In this document: positions 25,701 through 37,372 of the stretch, one piece after another
Position numbering within the stretch: position 1 is the first letter of the stretch
How the letters are laid out: each line of letters starts with the position of its first letter
From: Petunia secreta
Lineage: Eukaryota; Streptophyta; Magnoliopsida; Solanales; Solanaceae
Reading direction: 5' to 3'
Length of the DNA: 64,000 bases
Assembly (NCBI GenBank): GCA_029990175.1
Contig: JARKIP010000005.1
Span: forward strand, 55,355,001 to 55,419,000
Notes under the pieces: model-generated
Told to the model about the DNA's origin: nothing
The model's database searches: none
Seen by the model: the letters and a program-made list of their open reading frames with translations, nothing else
Made by a program: the position numbers and the translations under genes

Positions 25701-27599
25701 ACAACACTTCTAGACCTCACTGCATACACATAGAGACCTGCTCACTCTCTTGAACCTCACAGGCACCTCCTAGCTTCTACACCATACTCTTTCACCTACC
25801 TTACTACCTGCACAAACTATTACCAGCCCACAACATTCTTAAACAGACCTCATACACACCTGGACCACATATAAACAGCTCACATACACCCTATTCTTCT
25901 CCCCTCTGAACCTGTCTAGACTCCCATATTCACAGCCTCCATTGCTCCTACACACAACAGAGCTCAACACCTCCATCATGAACAACCTGAAACTTCTTTC
26001 TATACACACACAGCACATACTCTCACAGCCCTCACTTGAACCTACACACCTAACACCAATTTCTAGTATATGCACGCATCTCACATGACATTTCAGACGC
26101 CAGAAACAGCCCGGACATACTCACACATTTCTGCTGCATATACAAACCCTCACAGACAACACTCACATACACACAGCACACACGCACATACACTAGCACA
26201 TACAGACACACACAAACCACAGCATACAAACAGATACAAACACAGAAACAGAGAACCAGATATACGTGAAGCGACAAAAAGCCGACATTTCCCTTTTAAT
26301 ATTTATCTTAACCATAGCTCTAAGCCATTTATGTCTATCAATGAGAACCACCATTCGCATATTAGTTAACATAGGCAACAAAAAAAAAACAGATGCAGAC
26401 ATAGATTTTATATCATAGAATTCCATTTTAAAACAAGCAAAGGCTCGTGACTGCTCCTTGACACAAGACGATTTTTACAAGAGATATGATTTTACTATTC
26501 TAAGTTTCTTATGAAATGCCTAGAGGTAAAATCTAGCAACATATTAACAGTAAAAGGTTCAACTTTGTCGAGGAAGCTCAAAGAGCAGGCTATAAACTAG
26601 CAAAAGCAACAATTTCATCCTGCTAAAATGACGCATTTTATAACTAAAAAAAAACTTCAAGAGATTCAAATCACAGCATACTCAGACAAGAGTTCTAATC
26701 GAAACTAAAAGAACAATCCTTGGGAACTAAACCTAAAGCTTGAATCTTTAGCAATATTATGAGATGTTAACAACCAGAGATACAACAACCATTTCTTATA
26801 CTCAAACGACAAGTAAGAACTTAAAGAATGAAGAGACGAGCAAAAGTAAAGGGTGAGAAGGTTGTTACCTTTTGCGGAGCATCGAAAAAGGGCGAGGATC
26901 TGCACGAAACCCACTCGAACAAAAGCGACGATCTGAATATTACGACTCGACTTAAAGCGACGACTCCAACGATGAAACAATAATGCGACCAGATTCCCCA
27001 AAGAAACCAGAAACACTAGTGTTGTGATCTTTTCTTCAAAACTAAGAGAAAATATTTTCTTTATATCCAATGCTGCTGTTTTCCCTCCCTTTCCTCTCCT
27101 ATTTTCCGCTGCTCTCCCCCCACCAACGACTCCTTAACAGCCTCTTATATGGAAGCCATTAGGGTTCCAATTCCTTTCCCCTGGACCAAAATGACCCTAA
27201 CGGGTAGAAAATGGATAAGAACTTTGTACGAAATTGACCAGCTGGAATTTTTTGGACTGATCTGTGTTTGAAATTTTTTTGGGGAAATCGATTGGGTTTA
27301 GGGATTAGGCGGGTCGGGTGTGGCCTGAATTGGAGAGGGAAAGTGTGCGTGTGAAATGTGTATATATGGGTGTTGCGTCTCTAGGCCAAAATTTAGGACA
27401 GAGGAACGAAATTAGCCCCCCCTTTGAATAATTAAGAAAATTGAGGGGTTGCATGGGGTGGGCTAAATTGGGGTTATGTTTTGCTATTTTAGCCATTTTC
27501 ATTTAAACATTCTCATTAATTCATTTAAAATTTAAAACTGAACTTGATTAAATTAATTTGACATTAATTAAAATTACGGGATAAAATTGAGTGTCAACA
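22768..27599 (-). repeat. Ogre-like 5' LTR (4832 bp), uninterrupted
   Basis: Intact copy of the giant LTR, collinear with the split copy at 5975-16222. It carries no host-like gene. A TATA-like ATATATACA on the minus strand near 27358-27367 could be the promoter, but this is only a guess. Confidence 0.92.
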
Positions 27600-27604
27600 A
27601 GGGT

Positions 27605-27915
27605 ACTGCCGGATTTGACGAGGCGATGCCGGAAATTCAAGCCGATGCAGAGACTGAAGGAACACGCGCCTTCACGCGCCGGCGCGTGAATGACAGCAAC
27701 GGAGTGGTGGTGGCGCGTGAGTCACACTCGCTTCTCACCCAGACGCCGGAGTTGGTTCTTCCGGCCGGAAATCACCTTCCCACTTTTTCTGAACTGGTGG
27801 TGAGGTAAATCCTGATCCTTGTCTTTAACAAGCCAAAAGTTTCAAAGTTCCGCTACAGATTTTGAAGCCACAAATTCTGAATTTTTTTTCCCTTCGAGAG
27901 ATTTTGAGCCTAATG
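27605..27915 (-). other. Copia-A leader, right of the nested insertion, with a 20-bp palindrome
   Basis: Sequence between the copia-A primer site and the nested insertion point. It is much more GC-rich than its surroundings. It contains a perfect 20-bp palindrome at 27671-27690 (TTCACGCGCC followed by its reverse complement). I see no complete gag. Confidence 0.7.
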
Positions 27916-27927
27916 GCTCTGATACCA
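27916..27927 (-). other. Copia-A primer binding site (initiator tRNA-Met type)
   Basis: Minus strand TGGTATCAGAGC immediately next to the 5' LTR. Confidence 0.88.
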
Positions 27928-28102
27928 TGTAAAGTGACACAGAATGGAGGAATCTCCTTGTAGTATTATTCCAATAGGTTAAGGTTTATATACAAACTAT
28001 AGTGTATCTAAATAAGGAAATAAATCAATCCTATAAATACTAATTATACTATCTATGTATACTCCTAATAAACTAGTCAACATTCATTGTTATTTTCTTA
28101 CA
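27928..28102 (-). repeat. Copia-A 5' LTR (175 bp)
   Basis: Pairs with 1914-2088 and is followed by the AGATC target duplication. Confidence 0.93.
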
Positions 28103-28326
28103 AGATCCTTGAATAAGAGTATACAGCCATCTTTGCCAGCATCTCTGGTGCAGTTGTGATTTTGTTGTTTTTCCTATGTACTGTGTCCCATTTTTCCCAC
28201 CATTTATGGGCTTCTGAGGACGTTGTCCAGAATATATGTAGGCTTTTTGAACTCTGTTCTTGAACTGTTTTCTTTTTGGGTTGTGAGAAGGATATGGAGT
28301 TTTTATTATCTTTGGGAAAAAAAAAA
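28103..28326 (+). pseudogene. Ran retropseudogene, 3' end: last codons, 3' UTR and poly(A)
   Basis: After the target duplication the Ran reading resumes for a few codons and ends at TAA 28114-28116. About 200 bases without a reading frame follow and end in 10 A at 28317-28326. I read this as the 3' UTR and poly(A) tail of the original mRNA, which agrees with a retrocopy. Copy B keeps this 3' part (37169-37372) although it has lost the ORF. Confidence 0.72.
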
Positions 28327-29414
28327 CTTTTTTAATAGGGTCAGAGTGTACTAATCCATTCCAGGTGATGTCTTTCCCATGGAAACTGTTCGGCTTCTTA
28401 TTAGTGAAGATGAGTGTGGTTGCTCTGTCCTCTTAAACATAGAAGATAAACTGAAACAAGGGTCATTGTAGTTACCACTCTCTCTCTGTCATGTGGTGAA
28501 ACATATCAGTTATACCATATGAGACAATCTTTACTCAGTTTACTTCCCTCTTAAACATAGAGGGTAAATTGAAACAAGGATGATTGTAGTTATCTCTCTC
28601 TCTCACACACAGGCGCGCGGTGAAATTAATCAGTTGAATCATATGTGTCATTCTCTACATGCCTAGTTTTTATGTGGTTGATGTCCGTATTAACTAAAAC
28701 ATACCTCAATTAATTCCATTGGGTCATAAACATGCCAAGTCGTCTTAAAGCACATGTACCAGAGGAAGATGTTTTGGATACGAAATCCATTAAACAATGA
28801 TCAAGTAGATGGTCTTTTAAATAGCTGCTCAACTGTGCAGGTCCTTTAATTACTCGACATGTTGAGGATATCTTGGAGACTGGAAAGTTGGAGTTGACAA
28901 ATTCTTGACATATTTCAGTTTACAAAAGTGCACGAGACATAGCTTTCTTGGTTTATTTAAATGACAGTTTAGATTCACAACCTGTAAACACCCCCCCCCC
29001 CTTAAGAACCCCTAATCTTGTCCAAAGTGGAACCGGTACCACTTTGAGTTAAAAACGAATTAATAAGTGTAATACCTGCCGCCTAACATAATTATTGATT
29101 ATTGTCTCCACAGAGGAATAGGTGGCAAGAAAGTTACGGTACACACATGGGACTTTTCATGACAAGTTCAGGGGATATTTGTCCGTTTTCCATTTTCTGT
29201 ATCGTATAGAGTGCTTTATAATCTCGGAAAAGTAATATTATTAGTAGTATCTTTTATTTTTCTCTTCCCTTTTACTATAGTACTCCTTTTTCAGAATGGA
29301 ACAACTTTTCAACGAGTGTGGCTTTTAAACTTCTGAGTATAAAATAGTGTAGTACAGTACCAAAGTGAATTGACTACCTCCCTTTGCACATCCGTTTGAG
29401 GGTGATAATATGAT
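28327..29414. other. Non-coding part of copy A
   Basis: No gene seen. It has short CT and CA repeats near 28480 and 28595, and a C run at about 28989-29000 that is several bases longer in copy B (around 38060). Confidence 0.55.
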
Positions 29415-30263
29415 CTATACTTCAACCAATACCAAGCTTAGCCCGTCAAGAGCGACTAAGAATTTAAGCATCACGGTCTGAAACAATGCTTCAAGGTATT
29501 CCATGCAACTTGACAACATTGCTAAAGAACAAAAAAGCCATGTGGTTGCATCACCTGTCTGTTGCAGGGAATAAAGTGTTATTTTAGAGAACCCGTTCAC
29601 AACAAAGATAGTATCCTAATCTCCTTGAGTCTTTCATAACCCAAGTAGAAAGCCAAGTCCATTCTAATATGTTTCCAATGTGTTGCTGGAATTGGCGAAG
29701 GCTCCTATAATCCTTTATTGCTCCCATGCATCTTGCTTTTGTACAAGTTTCGCAACAATAATAAGCCGCAACACAAACGTTCTTTGTCGACCTTCCAAGC
29801 ATCTCTACCACGTATCTCCAAAGTCTGGATCAGCCCTATATAGTTCCTTGATACGGTCAGATCCAAGTACAAACATGATTTTTGCTAATGGCATCAACGG
29901 CTTGATTAGCTTTTCAACTTGATGGTTGATCCCAAATGGAAATTTCTGAAGGAATTCTATCCTCTTTGCATACCTTGTGTTGAGCTCTTGTTGATGATTA
30001 AAATACTTCCACACCTCATGATCGAAATACGGGACTCTCTTGGCAATAAATAACGACTAATATTACAAAATACGATGAATAGCATAAAACTCTTTTCACA
30101 TAGGTGGAGTATTCTCTTGTGGGCTTCTTCATTACACTTAAACATGCCTCCTTTCAATCACTCAATCATAGGGGCAACCAAGGCGTTAAAATTTTCACAA
30201 AAGTATTGCCTTCAAGAAAAAGTCAAGTATATGATGCATGAGCGTTTCATGCAACACTGCTAA
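29415..30263 (-). pseudogene. Ty3/gypsy pol remnant (RT-RNase H linker to integrase), copy A
   Basis: Broken minus-strand reading. From right to left it resembles the region after gypsy reverse transcriptase (KGGMFKCNEEAHKRI), the end of RNase H (YAKRIEFLQKFPF) and a linker (DRIKELYRADPDFGDTW). It ends in the integrase core around 29415-29560, where NVVKLHGIP and SIVSDRDA-like words occur in alternating frames. Many stops and a missing middle show it is old. The same fragment with the same damage is in copy B, so it predates the duplication. Confidence 0.7.
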
Positions 30264-30345
30264 GCTGACTTCAGAGTTGCACTGCCGATCAACTTTTTAG
30301 AGGAGACTGGTTTACCTTGGTTATAGACTAAACTCATCACCCTCA

Positions 30346-30798
30346 TGTAAGAACTAAATTGTAGATTAAACTACAATTACCCTAGGACCTATCATGTCAA
30401 ATCATCAAGAGTTAAAATAGTAGATGCGGAAGCGTACCTGAATCTGTAGGAATGGGTGAAGTCCTGCCGTCTCGCGGTTAGGTCTTCCAAACCATTACGT
30501 GGGGTGGCTGTCACTCTTACAACGATGGGATATTAGAAAAGAAACCCCTCATCTGGTTTGGGGACCATAACCCTATTTATAGTTGCATACACTTTATGTA
30601 TTTCTAATTAAGCCCATCATTTAATTAGAATATACATCCGGGTATCTACACATAAGACCCATACTTTATGAGGTATTTAATTAGGCCCCTCAACTTTAAA
30701 CTTTAGTAGATCACTTAATTGGGCCAACCTTTAATGATAGCAGTCAACATACAATTATTATTGATACATATGTATGTGTAAGTCCATAAATTCTTACA
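30346..30798 (-). repeat. Copia-B 3' LTR (453 bp)
   Basis: The first 343 bases are almost identical to 35659-36001 (one difference seen). The last 110 bases (30689-30798) differ strongly from 36002-36114. A purine tract (minus CCAAGTGGGAGAT) lies beside it at 30799-30811. Confidence 0.93.
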
Positions 30799-30829
30799 AT
30801 CTCCCACTTGGACTACACATATATACACA

Positions 30830-33800
30830 TAGCCTTATAATTGTATACTACTTTATGAGCTCCAAATATTTGCTATCATAAACTGAAGTACCTCTAAACA
30901 ATCTCGTCCATCAATCATGTCAACATAGAACCAAGGCGGCTTTCGCTGCATTTATATCGCAACTAAACCTTCCTTGATCACGTATACCAACATAACCAAA
31001 TGACATAGATCAAGTATGGATGCGTAGCATGGAAATTACATGTAATGTGATCTAGACATGCCTATTTCCAAATGGTCCAACCGAAAAACAAGTCAGAGTG
31101 GAAAATTTACCGAATACTTTATTTCTGCAGAAATTTCCTTAAACTGAAATCCTAAACCTGAAACCATAAACCAAAAATGAAGTGTGTCTAAATAAAAGAA
31201 CATCAAAAGGTTACAAACTCCCACTGAAACTGAATATCCTTAACCGACATGCCACCTTTATGAGCACTATGCTAATGAAAAGCCTTCGGTGGTAGTCCCT
31301 TAGTATGTGGATCCACAATATGGAGTTTGTTATATTATGTTCTATAGACACCTGACCACTCTGAACTCTAACTTTAACAACCAAGAACTTTATGTCAATG
31401 TGCTTTGACTTTACCGAACTCCTGTTGTTATTGGAATATGAGACTGTTAACTTATTGTCACAAAATAAACTTAATGTCTTTCAGCTTTATCCTTAATTTG
31501 TAGCCAGTGACAAGATTCTGCAGTCATATTCCATAACTTTGATGCCTTGTAATGCACCATAACTTTACTGTCATGGTGAGATGAGCTATGAATGTCCATA
31601 TAACACTCTTCCTTATATAGCTCATCCACCAAGTATACAAATAGAGCCTTTGCACTATCTTGGCATCTAGTGAAGTCGGTATCTAAATACTTGATTATCT
31701 TTAACTTTTCCGACTTCCTGTATGTGAGCTTAAAATCTTTTGTTCTCTGTAATTACAACATAAACCGTTGGCTACTCCTTAATTCTTAATTTCAGCATTA
31801 CTCAAATATATCCCAAACATCCCAATAATGCACACAATATTTGAACGCATACAAACCTAAGTATGCATTAGACATCTGTAACTAAAGCACAATAAATCTT
31901 TTGCATTTTCTTAATTACAAAATCATTCTTAGAGAACTGTTGAGACTGAACCTTTCTTCTTTAGCATAGGGGTATCGCCTGATTTGAAATCTTCTATATC
32001 AAATCTTTAATACCTTTTAAATATAGGCTTTTGTGATAATCCAAAAGTTCCTCGAGAGTAATCTCGATGTAGCTGAATCCTTATTCAAAACTTGCATCAC
32101 TAAGATATTTTATCTCTAAATTCTTTATCAAAAATATCTTGGACTTACACAACAAGCCTATATCATATGGACCAAGAAGTATATCATAGACATACAAAAC
32201 CAGAGAAATATGCTTACTCCCACTGACCTTGTGGTATACAAAATAATCACCAAGATTTATCTCAAAACCAAATGAGACAATAACTTAATGAAATTTGTGA
32301 TACCATTGATAAGACGCTTGTTTAAACACATAGATGGATTTCTTTAATTTGCAAATCATTGACTTTGCATTATAAAACACAAAGTTTTCTAGTTGCACAT
32401 TTACTCATCAAAATAACCATTGAGAACAACAATATTGTATCAATCTATGTAGCTTAATATCAAAATATTAGATCAATGCCATTATAGTCATGAAAGAGTC
32501 TTTCAATGAAACCGAAGAGAAAGTCTCTTTATAATTGATGCCTTCTTATTTCTAAGTGAAGCCTTTAGCGGTAAGACGTGCCTTATACCTATCCACATTG
32601 TCTTTCGAATCCCTTTTGGTTATAAATATCCATTTTCAACCAATGAGCTTCGCACCTTCAGCCAACTGGACAAGGTCTCGCACATCATTATCCTTTATGT
32701 GCTTCATCTCTTTATTCATGGTATCAATATACCATTGAGAGTCAGAACATTTCATGGCTTGACAAAAGTTGACAGAATCATCTTTCATCATCCTAATGCC
32801 AACTTTATGTTCTTAGAGAAACGCAATATAATTATCTGAACTGCACTTCTCCTCTCTCTCTCTCTCTCTCTCTATATTTATCTTTTAATAGCATTGTTTC
32901 TTGAGGCTGTGGAGTTTGTTTTCCGGAAATAACTTTTTGAACGTGAAGTTCAATGACATTGTCTTGATCCAGAGTTTCTTATTGAACTATCTCAGGTATA
33001 GTAAACTGTTTCTAAGCTTAGTCAATAGCAATCTGATGAATATCAACATATTCCTTTTCCAAGACAATGTTATTCTTTCTTCCCCTCAAACTCAACATCC
33101 TCAAAGAACTGTACATTATTCGTCTCATAATAGCCTTAGCTTTGGGATCCTAAAACTTGTAACCCCTAAATTTTTCAGAGTATCCAATAACATAGCAACT
33201 GAAAGTTTCTTTGTCCAGTTTCATTTCTTTTGGCCTAGAAGGCCTTGCCTCAGCTGGACATTCCTAAATGTGTAAATACTTTAAACAAGACCAATGCTTA
33301 TCCAAAACACATAAAGGATCTTTTCAGTTGCCTTTAGCCGGAACTCTGTTAAGTAATAAGTTGCAGTTTTTCTAATGAATTAAACAAAGAAGCCATATCT
33401 TGAAAAGTTGTCTATGGAAATTATGAGATATAGTTAACTATTCTAAGAAACTACAGAGAATTGTCCAGAAATACCAAATCTATAAAAGTTCTAAGACGTA
33501 TAATTTCTTGTTGGTTCCAAATCTGTTAAGATTTATTTATTTCCTTTTATGCGATTTACGCATATATCAAAAACTGGATAAAATTAATAGGGTCGAGACT
33601 GCTGTCAGACACAAATCTCTTTTTCTCCATTTAGAGATATGACTTAATATATTGTATCATAACGAAGCAAAATCTCATCGGTTAGTAAACATGCAAGGAT
33701 TCTTTAAATGAAGTGACTATATATAGGAAAACTTTAGATTATTGTAACCTCATAAGGAACCCGAACCAACCAATTTTGAATTATGAGAGAGACAATATTT

Positions 33801-34472
33801 TCATATCAAATGAACAACAATAAGCGAATTTGTCCAACCTTGAAATGAAAATTATATTCCGTTTAAAGAAACGGACAACATAAGTCTCACTCAAATTCAA
33901 ATATAAACTAGGTCATAACAATAATATAAGAGTTTCAATAGCTTCAATCTTAACCGAGTTGTCGTTACCACCATAGATGTATCTTTCACCATCATTAGGC
34001 TTTCGACAATTCATACATCCTTGCATAGACACACTGATATGATGTGTTATCCCAGAATCTTTCCATCATGTGTGTATTGGTGTTGAGTGCAGGCAGTCCC
34101 ATAACAAACTAAGTTAAGAAAAACATCCTAATAACTCACAACTCCACTTAAGAAACAACCTTCCTTAGTTAAATTTTTATATTACTTTCGTAATCGCAAC
34201 TTTCTTATTTTATGAACCTTATTGAAATTTGATTTGTCAAGAGTGTACAATTTTTATCTTTTCATTCTTGACAAATTTCCCTTTTCAATTTCGGTCATAA
34301 ATTTCTTAATTGTCATAATCTTGTTAGGCATTGTGCCCCTGAATGTCCCTGAAATGGCTTTCTTCATGACAATCATAGACATGCGCTTTGATCTCTCACA
34401 CCATTCCATCTCCCTCCTTTTGTAAGAGGTACTCTTATCGGTAAGAGGTGGTAGATAATCTATTTTCAACAC
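30830..34472 (-). pseudogene. Copia-B gag-pol remains
   Basis: Degraded minus-strand copia coding sequence. At 34472-34254 a gag piece reads LPPLTDKSTSYKRREMEWCE with the following MSMIVMKKAISGTFRG, like copia gag. Near 32560-32480 are words of the start of reverse transcriptase (the ARLTAKGFT region). Near 31275-31305 the C-terminal RNase H tail (DPHTKGLPP) is visible. The order gag, RT, RNase H is right for a copia element. Frequent stops and frameshifts rule out function. Confidence 0.72.
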
Positions 34473-35644
34473 AATGTCAAGATTCGTTACTCCAAGAACT
34501 ATTAAGGTTCTCTTAACATGATTTTGAAGTTAGATCCATTTAACTTAAGAATTGAGTTGATGTTGGCAGTAATTCTTGCATGAGTAATTTTAGCTTAATC
34601 AGAGAACAACCCAATAGCAAAACAAGCTCACATAAGACTTAAACCGTACTGAAAATAAATTTGAATAAAGGCAAACCCCATCTCAAGATACCGGGCACTC
34701 CATTAATATTTCATCTTTGGACAAAATATTAACTTGTAAGTGATATCTTGGCATAGTAATCAAACACCGATAATAAAGAACATGCCGAATAGCAAATCTT
34801 CCTTTGGGCCGATTTACCATTCACACGTAAACTAAATAATTATCACGCGTTTATTACCATAAAATGCACATGCAATTCTGTTAAATATTGACCTTCCTTT
34901 GGGCCGATCAACATTCACATAGGTTACACACACAAAACTTTTTATATTTTAAAATGAATAAATCTCCACAAGAGAGGTCACTTTGGCGACATCTAGCTTC
35001 AATTTACTTATTTCAAAATACATATAACAATATCAATATTCAAATTTAAATTCACCAAATTTGAATATATAAATATTCAACCCAAACTAAATTATGGTGG
35101 GCTCCAAAGTTGAAGTAAACAAAATTTAAAGGCTGCCAGTATATACTATCAATTAAGCAATCTAATACATAAATTCAACCAAACAAAACTATAATATATT
35201 TTCCTAATCACAACTTTTCTGGCAATAATGTAATTGAGGATTAAACCTCCAGAGCTTTAAGACCAAAGGTAGAGCAGCTTTTACGACATCAAGTGTCAAC
35301 CCTCTTTTATGCCACCTCTTTTTTTTTTTTTTAATTACTAGAAACAACTAATCATAATTAATAGTCAAAAGAATAAGGTTATTTAACGAACACCTCAAGA
35401 AAACCCTTCGGAGCATCAAAATTAGATCAAATCTTATTCCATACATATCATATATGCACGCAGTATGCCACAACAGTGACGTCCGAACTTTAACCCAATT
35501 TCCTTTGTTATTTTAAACCATTGACCATAAAATTACTCTTTATAAGAAACTTAAGAATTCCTTTCTGGTAGCAGAAGCCGCAAGCCAGTATAATCTTCAA
35601 ATATATTTAACAATAAAAATCTCAACGAATTGACATGATAAAGG
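34473..35644 (-). other. Copia-B leader, no gene seen
   Basis: AT-rich sequence between primer site and gag, with a poly(T) run near 35320. The repeated phrase CCTTTGGGCCGAT at 34800-34915 suggests a short local duplication. Confidence 0.5.
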
Positions 35645-35658
35645 CTCTTGATACCACT
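35645..35658 (-). other. Copia-B primer binding site
   Basis: Minus strand has TGGTATCAAGAG two bases after the LTR, resembling the initiator tRNA-Met site with one extra A. Confidence 0.65.
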
Positions 35659-36114
35659 TGTAAGAACTAAATTGTAGATTAAACTACAATTACCCTAGGA
35701 CCTATCATGTCAAATCATCAAGAGTTAAAATAGTAGATGCGGAAGCGTACCTGAATCTGTAGGAATGGGTGAAGTCCTGCCGTCTCGCGGTTAGGTCTTC
35801 CAAACCATTACGTGGGGTGGCTGTCACTCTTACAACGATGGGATATTAGAAAAGAAACCCCTCATCTGGTTTGGGGACCATAACCATATTTATAGTTGCA
35901 TACACTTTATGTATTTCTAATTAAGCCCATCATTTAATTAGAATATACATCCGGGTATCTACACATAAGACCCATACTTTATGAGGTATTTAATTAGGCC
36001 CACATAACTTAAACCTCAGTAGATCACGTTTAATCTGGACCGACTTTTTAATGATAACAACTGACATTTAATTATTTATGTATTTCTATATGTGCAAGTC
36101 CATAAATTCTTACA
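35659..36114 (-). repeat. Copia-B 5' LTR (456 bp)
   Basis: Ends TTCTTACA and is followed by target duplication CCTCA. See the 3' LTR for the mosaic similarity. Confidence 0.93.
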
Positions 36115-36520
36115 CCTCATTCTAGGTAACGACCACGTTGATAACTATCTTACTTTATTATACAGACTATCTAAAAACTCTCAAAAGCCACATAAACTTC
36201 CCACCAGCAAAGTTTCTTGGCTCTTATTTCCCACTCGTACAATGGAAAATCACCTAACATACTTTTTTTTCCCCATTAGCCTGGGGGATTTCTCGGTTAT
36301 CACCCAGAAAAAAAATAAGGATGATTATAATCACCACTATATTTAAACCATGTCTATTTTTTATTTTCTCAAATATATAAGCGTTATTGTGAAGTTAAAT
36401 CGTATTAATATGAACTTAAACATGGTATTGTTTCTGCTCCTTGTTATTGGTTAAATTCTGTAAGTTGTGTTTGCTGCTTTCTTCAGGATTTTGATGAAGA
36501 AAGCATAACTTTGGGAAATG

Positions 36521-36712
36521 ACATTCATCCTTTTCCTCCTGTCAATCTAGTCTAGTTAAACACAGAGACACACACTCTCTCTCCCTCCCTCCTCTCTCTC
36601 TATTGAGGCAAAACTCTACATTCATCCTTTTCCTCCTGTCAATCTAGTCTAGTTAAACACAGAGACACACACACTCTCTCTCCCTCCTCTCTCTCTATTG
36701 AGGCAAAACTCT
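36521..36712. repeat. 97-bp direct duplication within copy B
   Basis: 36521-36617 is repeated directly at 36618-36712 around a CT-rich microsatellite. Copy A has one copy only. Confidence 0.88.
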
Positions 36713-37168
36713 TTAGCTGTTCAATTTAAGACAATCTTTACATGCTACGATTGAGCAGATTTTAAGGTTTCAGAAACATGCCTAGTCTGTTAACCGTTCT
36801 ACACTTGTACTAGTGACAAATCATTGCATAACATGCTTGCATATAATTCTGGACTGGAACTCCAATAAAATGATCATCAGTGATCAGTAGATAGTCTGTT
36901 AAAAATTTATCAAAAAAAGTAGATATAGCTATTCAACTGTGCTATTGTTCTTATGCTCTTAGTAATCTCTGTCTTGTCTTTCCCTACTTCTTTTTTTTTT
37001 TTTTTTGCTTTTAGCAAATGCAAGATGCTCATTATTTTATCTCCACAGTCCACAGGTGCTGAAAAGGTTACTTCATCTTATGAGAAGCCACCTTCTTCAT
37101 GATGCGCTATTTACCAAGGGAAATTGAAGCATCAGCTGCTATTACACAATCCCTTTCCTCCATTTAAT

Positions 37169-37372
37169 CAGCCATCTTTGCCAGCATCTCTGGTGCAATT
37201 GTGATTTTGTTGTTTTTCCTATGTACTGTGTCCCATTTTTCCCACCATTGATGGGCTTCTGAGGACCTTGTCCAGAATATATGTAGGCTTTCTGAACTCT
37301 GTTCTTGAACTGTTTTCTTTTTGGGTTGTGAGAAGGATATGGAGTTTTTATTATCTTTGGGAAAAAAAAAAA
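37169..37372 (+). pseudogene. Ran retrocopy remnant in copy B: 3' UTR and poly(A) only
   Basis: Matches 28124-28326 including the terminal A run (11 A at 37362-37372). The ORF is deleted. Confidence 0.68.

Larger units (their letters stand above)
5975..27599 (-). mobile_element. Ogre/Tat-like Ty3/gypsy element with 4.83 kb LTRs, pol absent
   Basis: Minus-strand element inserted in copia-A with TSD AGGGT (5970-5974 and 27600-27604). LTRs are 5975-16222 (4827 bp after removing the gypsy insertion and its TTATG duplication) and 22768-27599 (4832 bp). Both start TGTTGAACCCCC and end GTGTCAACA. The internal region is only about 6.5 kb: leader, a broken gag (19408-21077) and a long 3' untranslated region with a stem-loop repeat array. 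No reverse transcriptase, RNase H or integrase is visible, so it was mobilised by another element. Very long LTRs, an Arg-tRNA-like primer site, gag type and a 3' UTR tandem repeat fit the Tat/Ogre group as I know it. LTR divergence looks like roughly 1-2% where compared. Confidence 0.85.
1914..28102 (-). mobile_element. Copia-A: Ty1/copia LTR retrotransposon, with nested insertions
   Basis: Complete Ty1/copia element on the minus strand. It has 175-bp LTRs at 1914-2088 and 27928-28102, a tRNA-Met type primer site next to the right LTR, a purine tract next to the left LTR, and a 5-bp target duplication AGATC (1909-1913 and 28103-28107). Removing the Ogre-like insertion and its duplication (5975-27604) leaves a 4559-bp element. 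The LTRs differ at about 7 of 175 positions by eye (about 4%). It interrupts the last codons of the Ran retrocopy. Pol is nearly complete apart from two nonsense codons; most of gag is not recognisable. Confidence 0.93.
30346..36114 (-). mobile_element. Copia-B: Ty1/copia element, coding region decayed
   Basis: Element of 5769 bp on the minus strand with LTRs 30346-30798 and 35659-36114, TSD CCTCA (30341-30345 and 36115-36119), a Met-tRNA-like primer site and a purine tract. LTR ends form TGTAAGAA/TTCTTACA inverted repeats. Copy B of the duplication keeps the unoccupied target (single CCTCA at 39391-39395), so the insertion postdates the duplication. Coding sequence is full of stops. Confidence 0.93.
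357..36273. repeat. Tandem duplication, copy A (expanded by insertions)
   Basis: Copy A of a tandem duplication. Its three collinear pieces, 357-1152, 28124-30345 and 36120-36273, match copy B at 36271-37162, 37169-39395 and 39396-39549 at high identity. The junction between copies (around 36271-36273) shares CCC with the unit end, so a microhomology junction is plausible. Copy A is 36 kb instead of 3.3 kb because copia-A (with two further elements nested in it) and copia-B inserted here. It also keeps the Ran retrocopy ORF that copy B lacks. Confidence 0.85.

Noticed and set aside
30075..30263. Small plus-strand ORF, repeated at 39125
   Set aside because: Complement of the gypsy RNase H linker remnant.
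1914..36114. Endogenous pararetrovirus
   Set aside because: All reverse-transcribing elements here have LTRs, primer sites and copia or gypsy domain orders; no movement or coat protein signature was seen.
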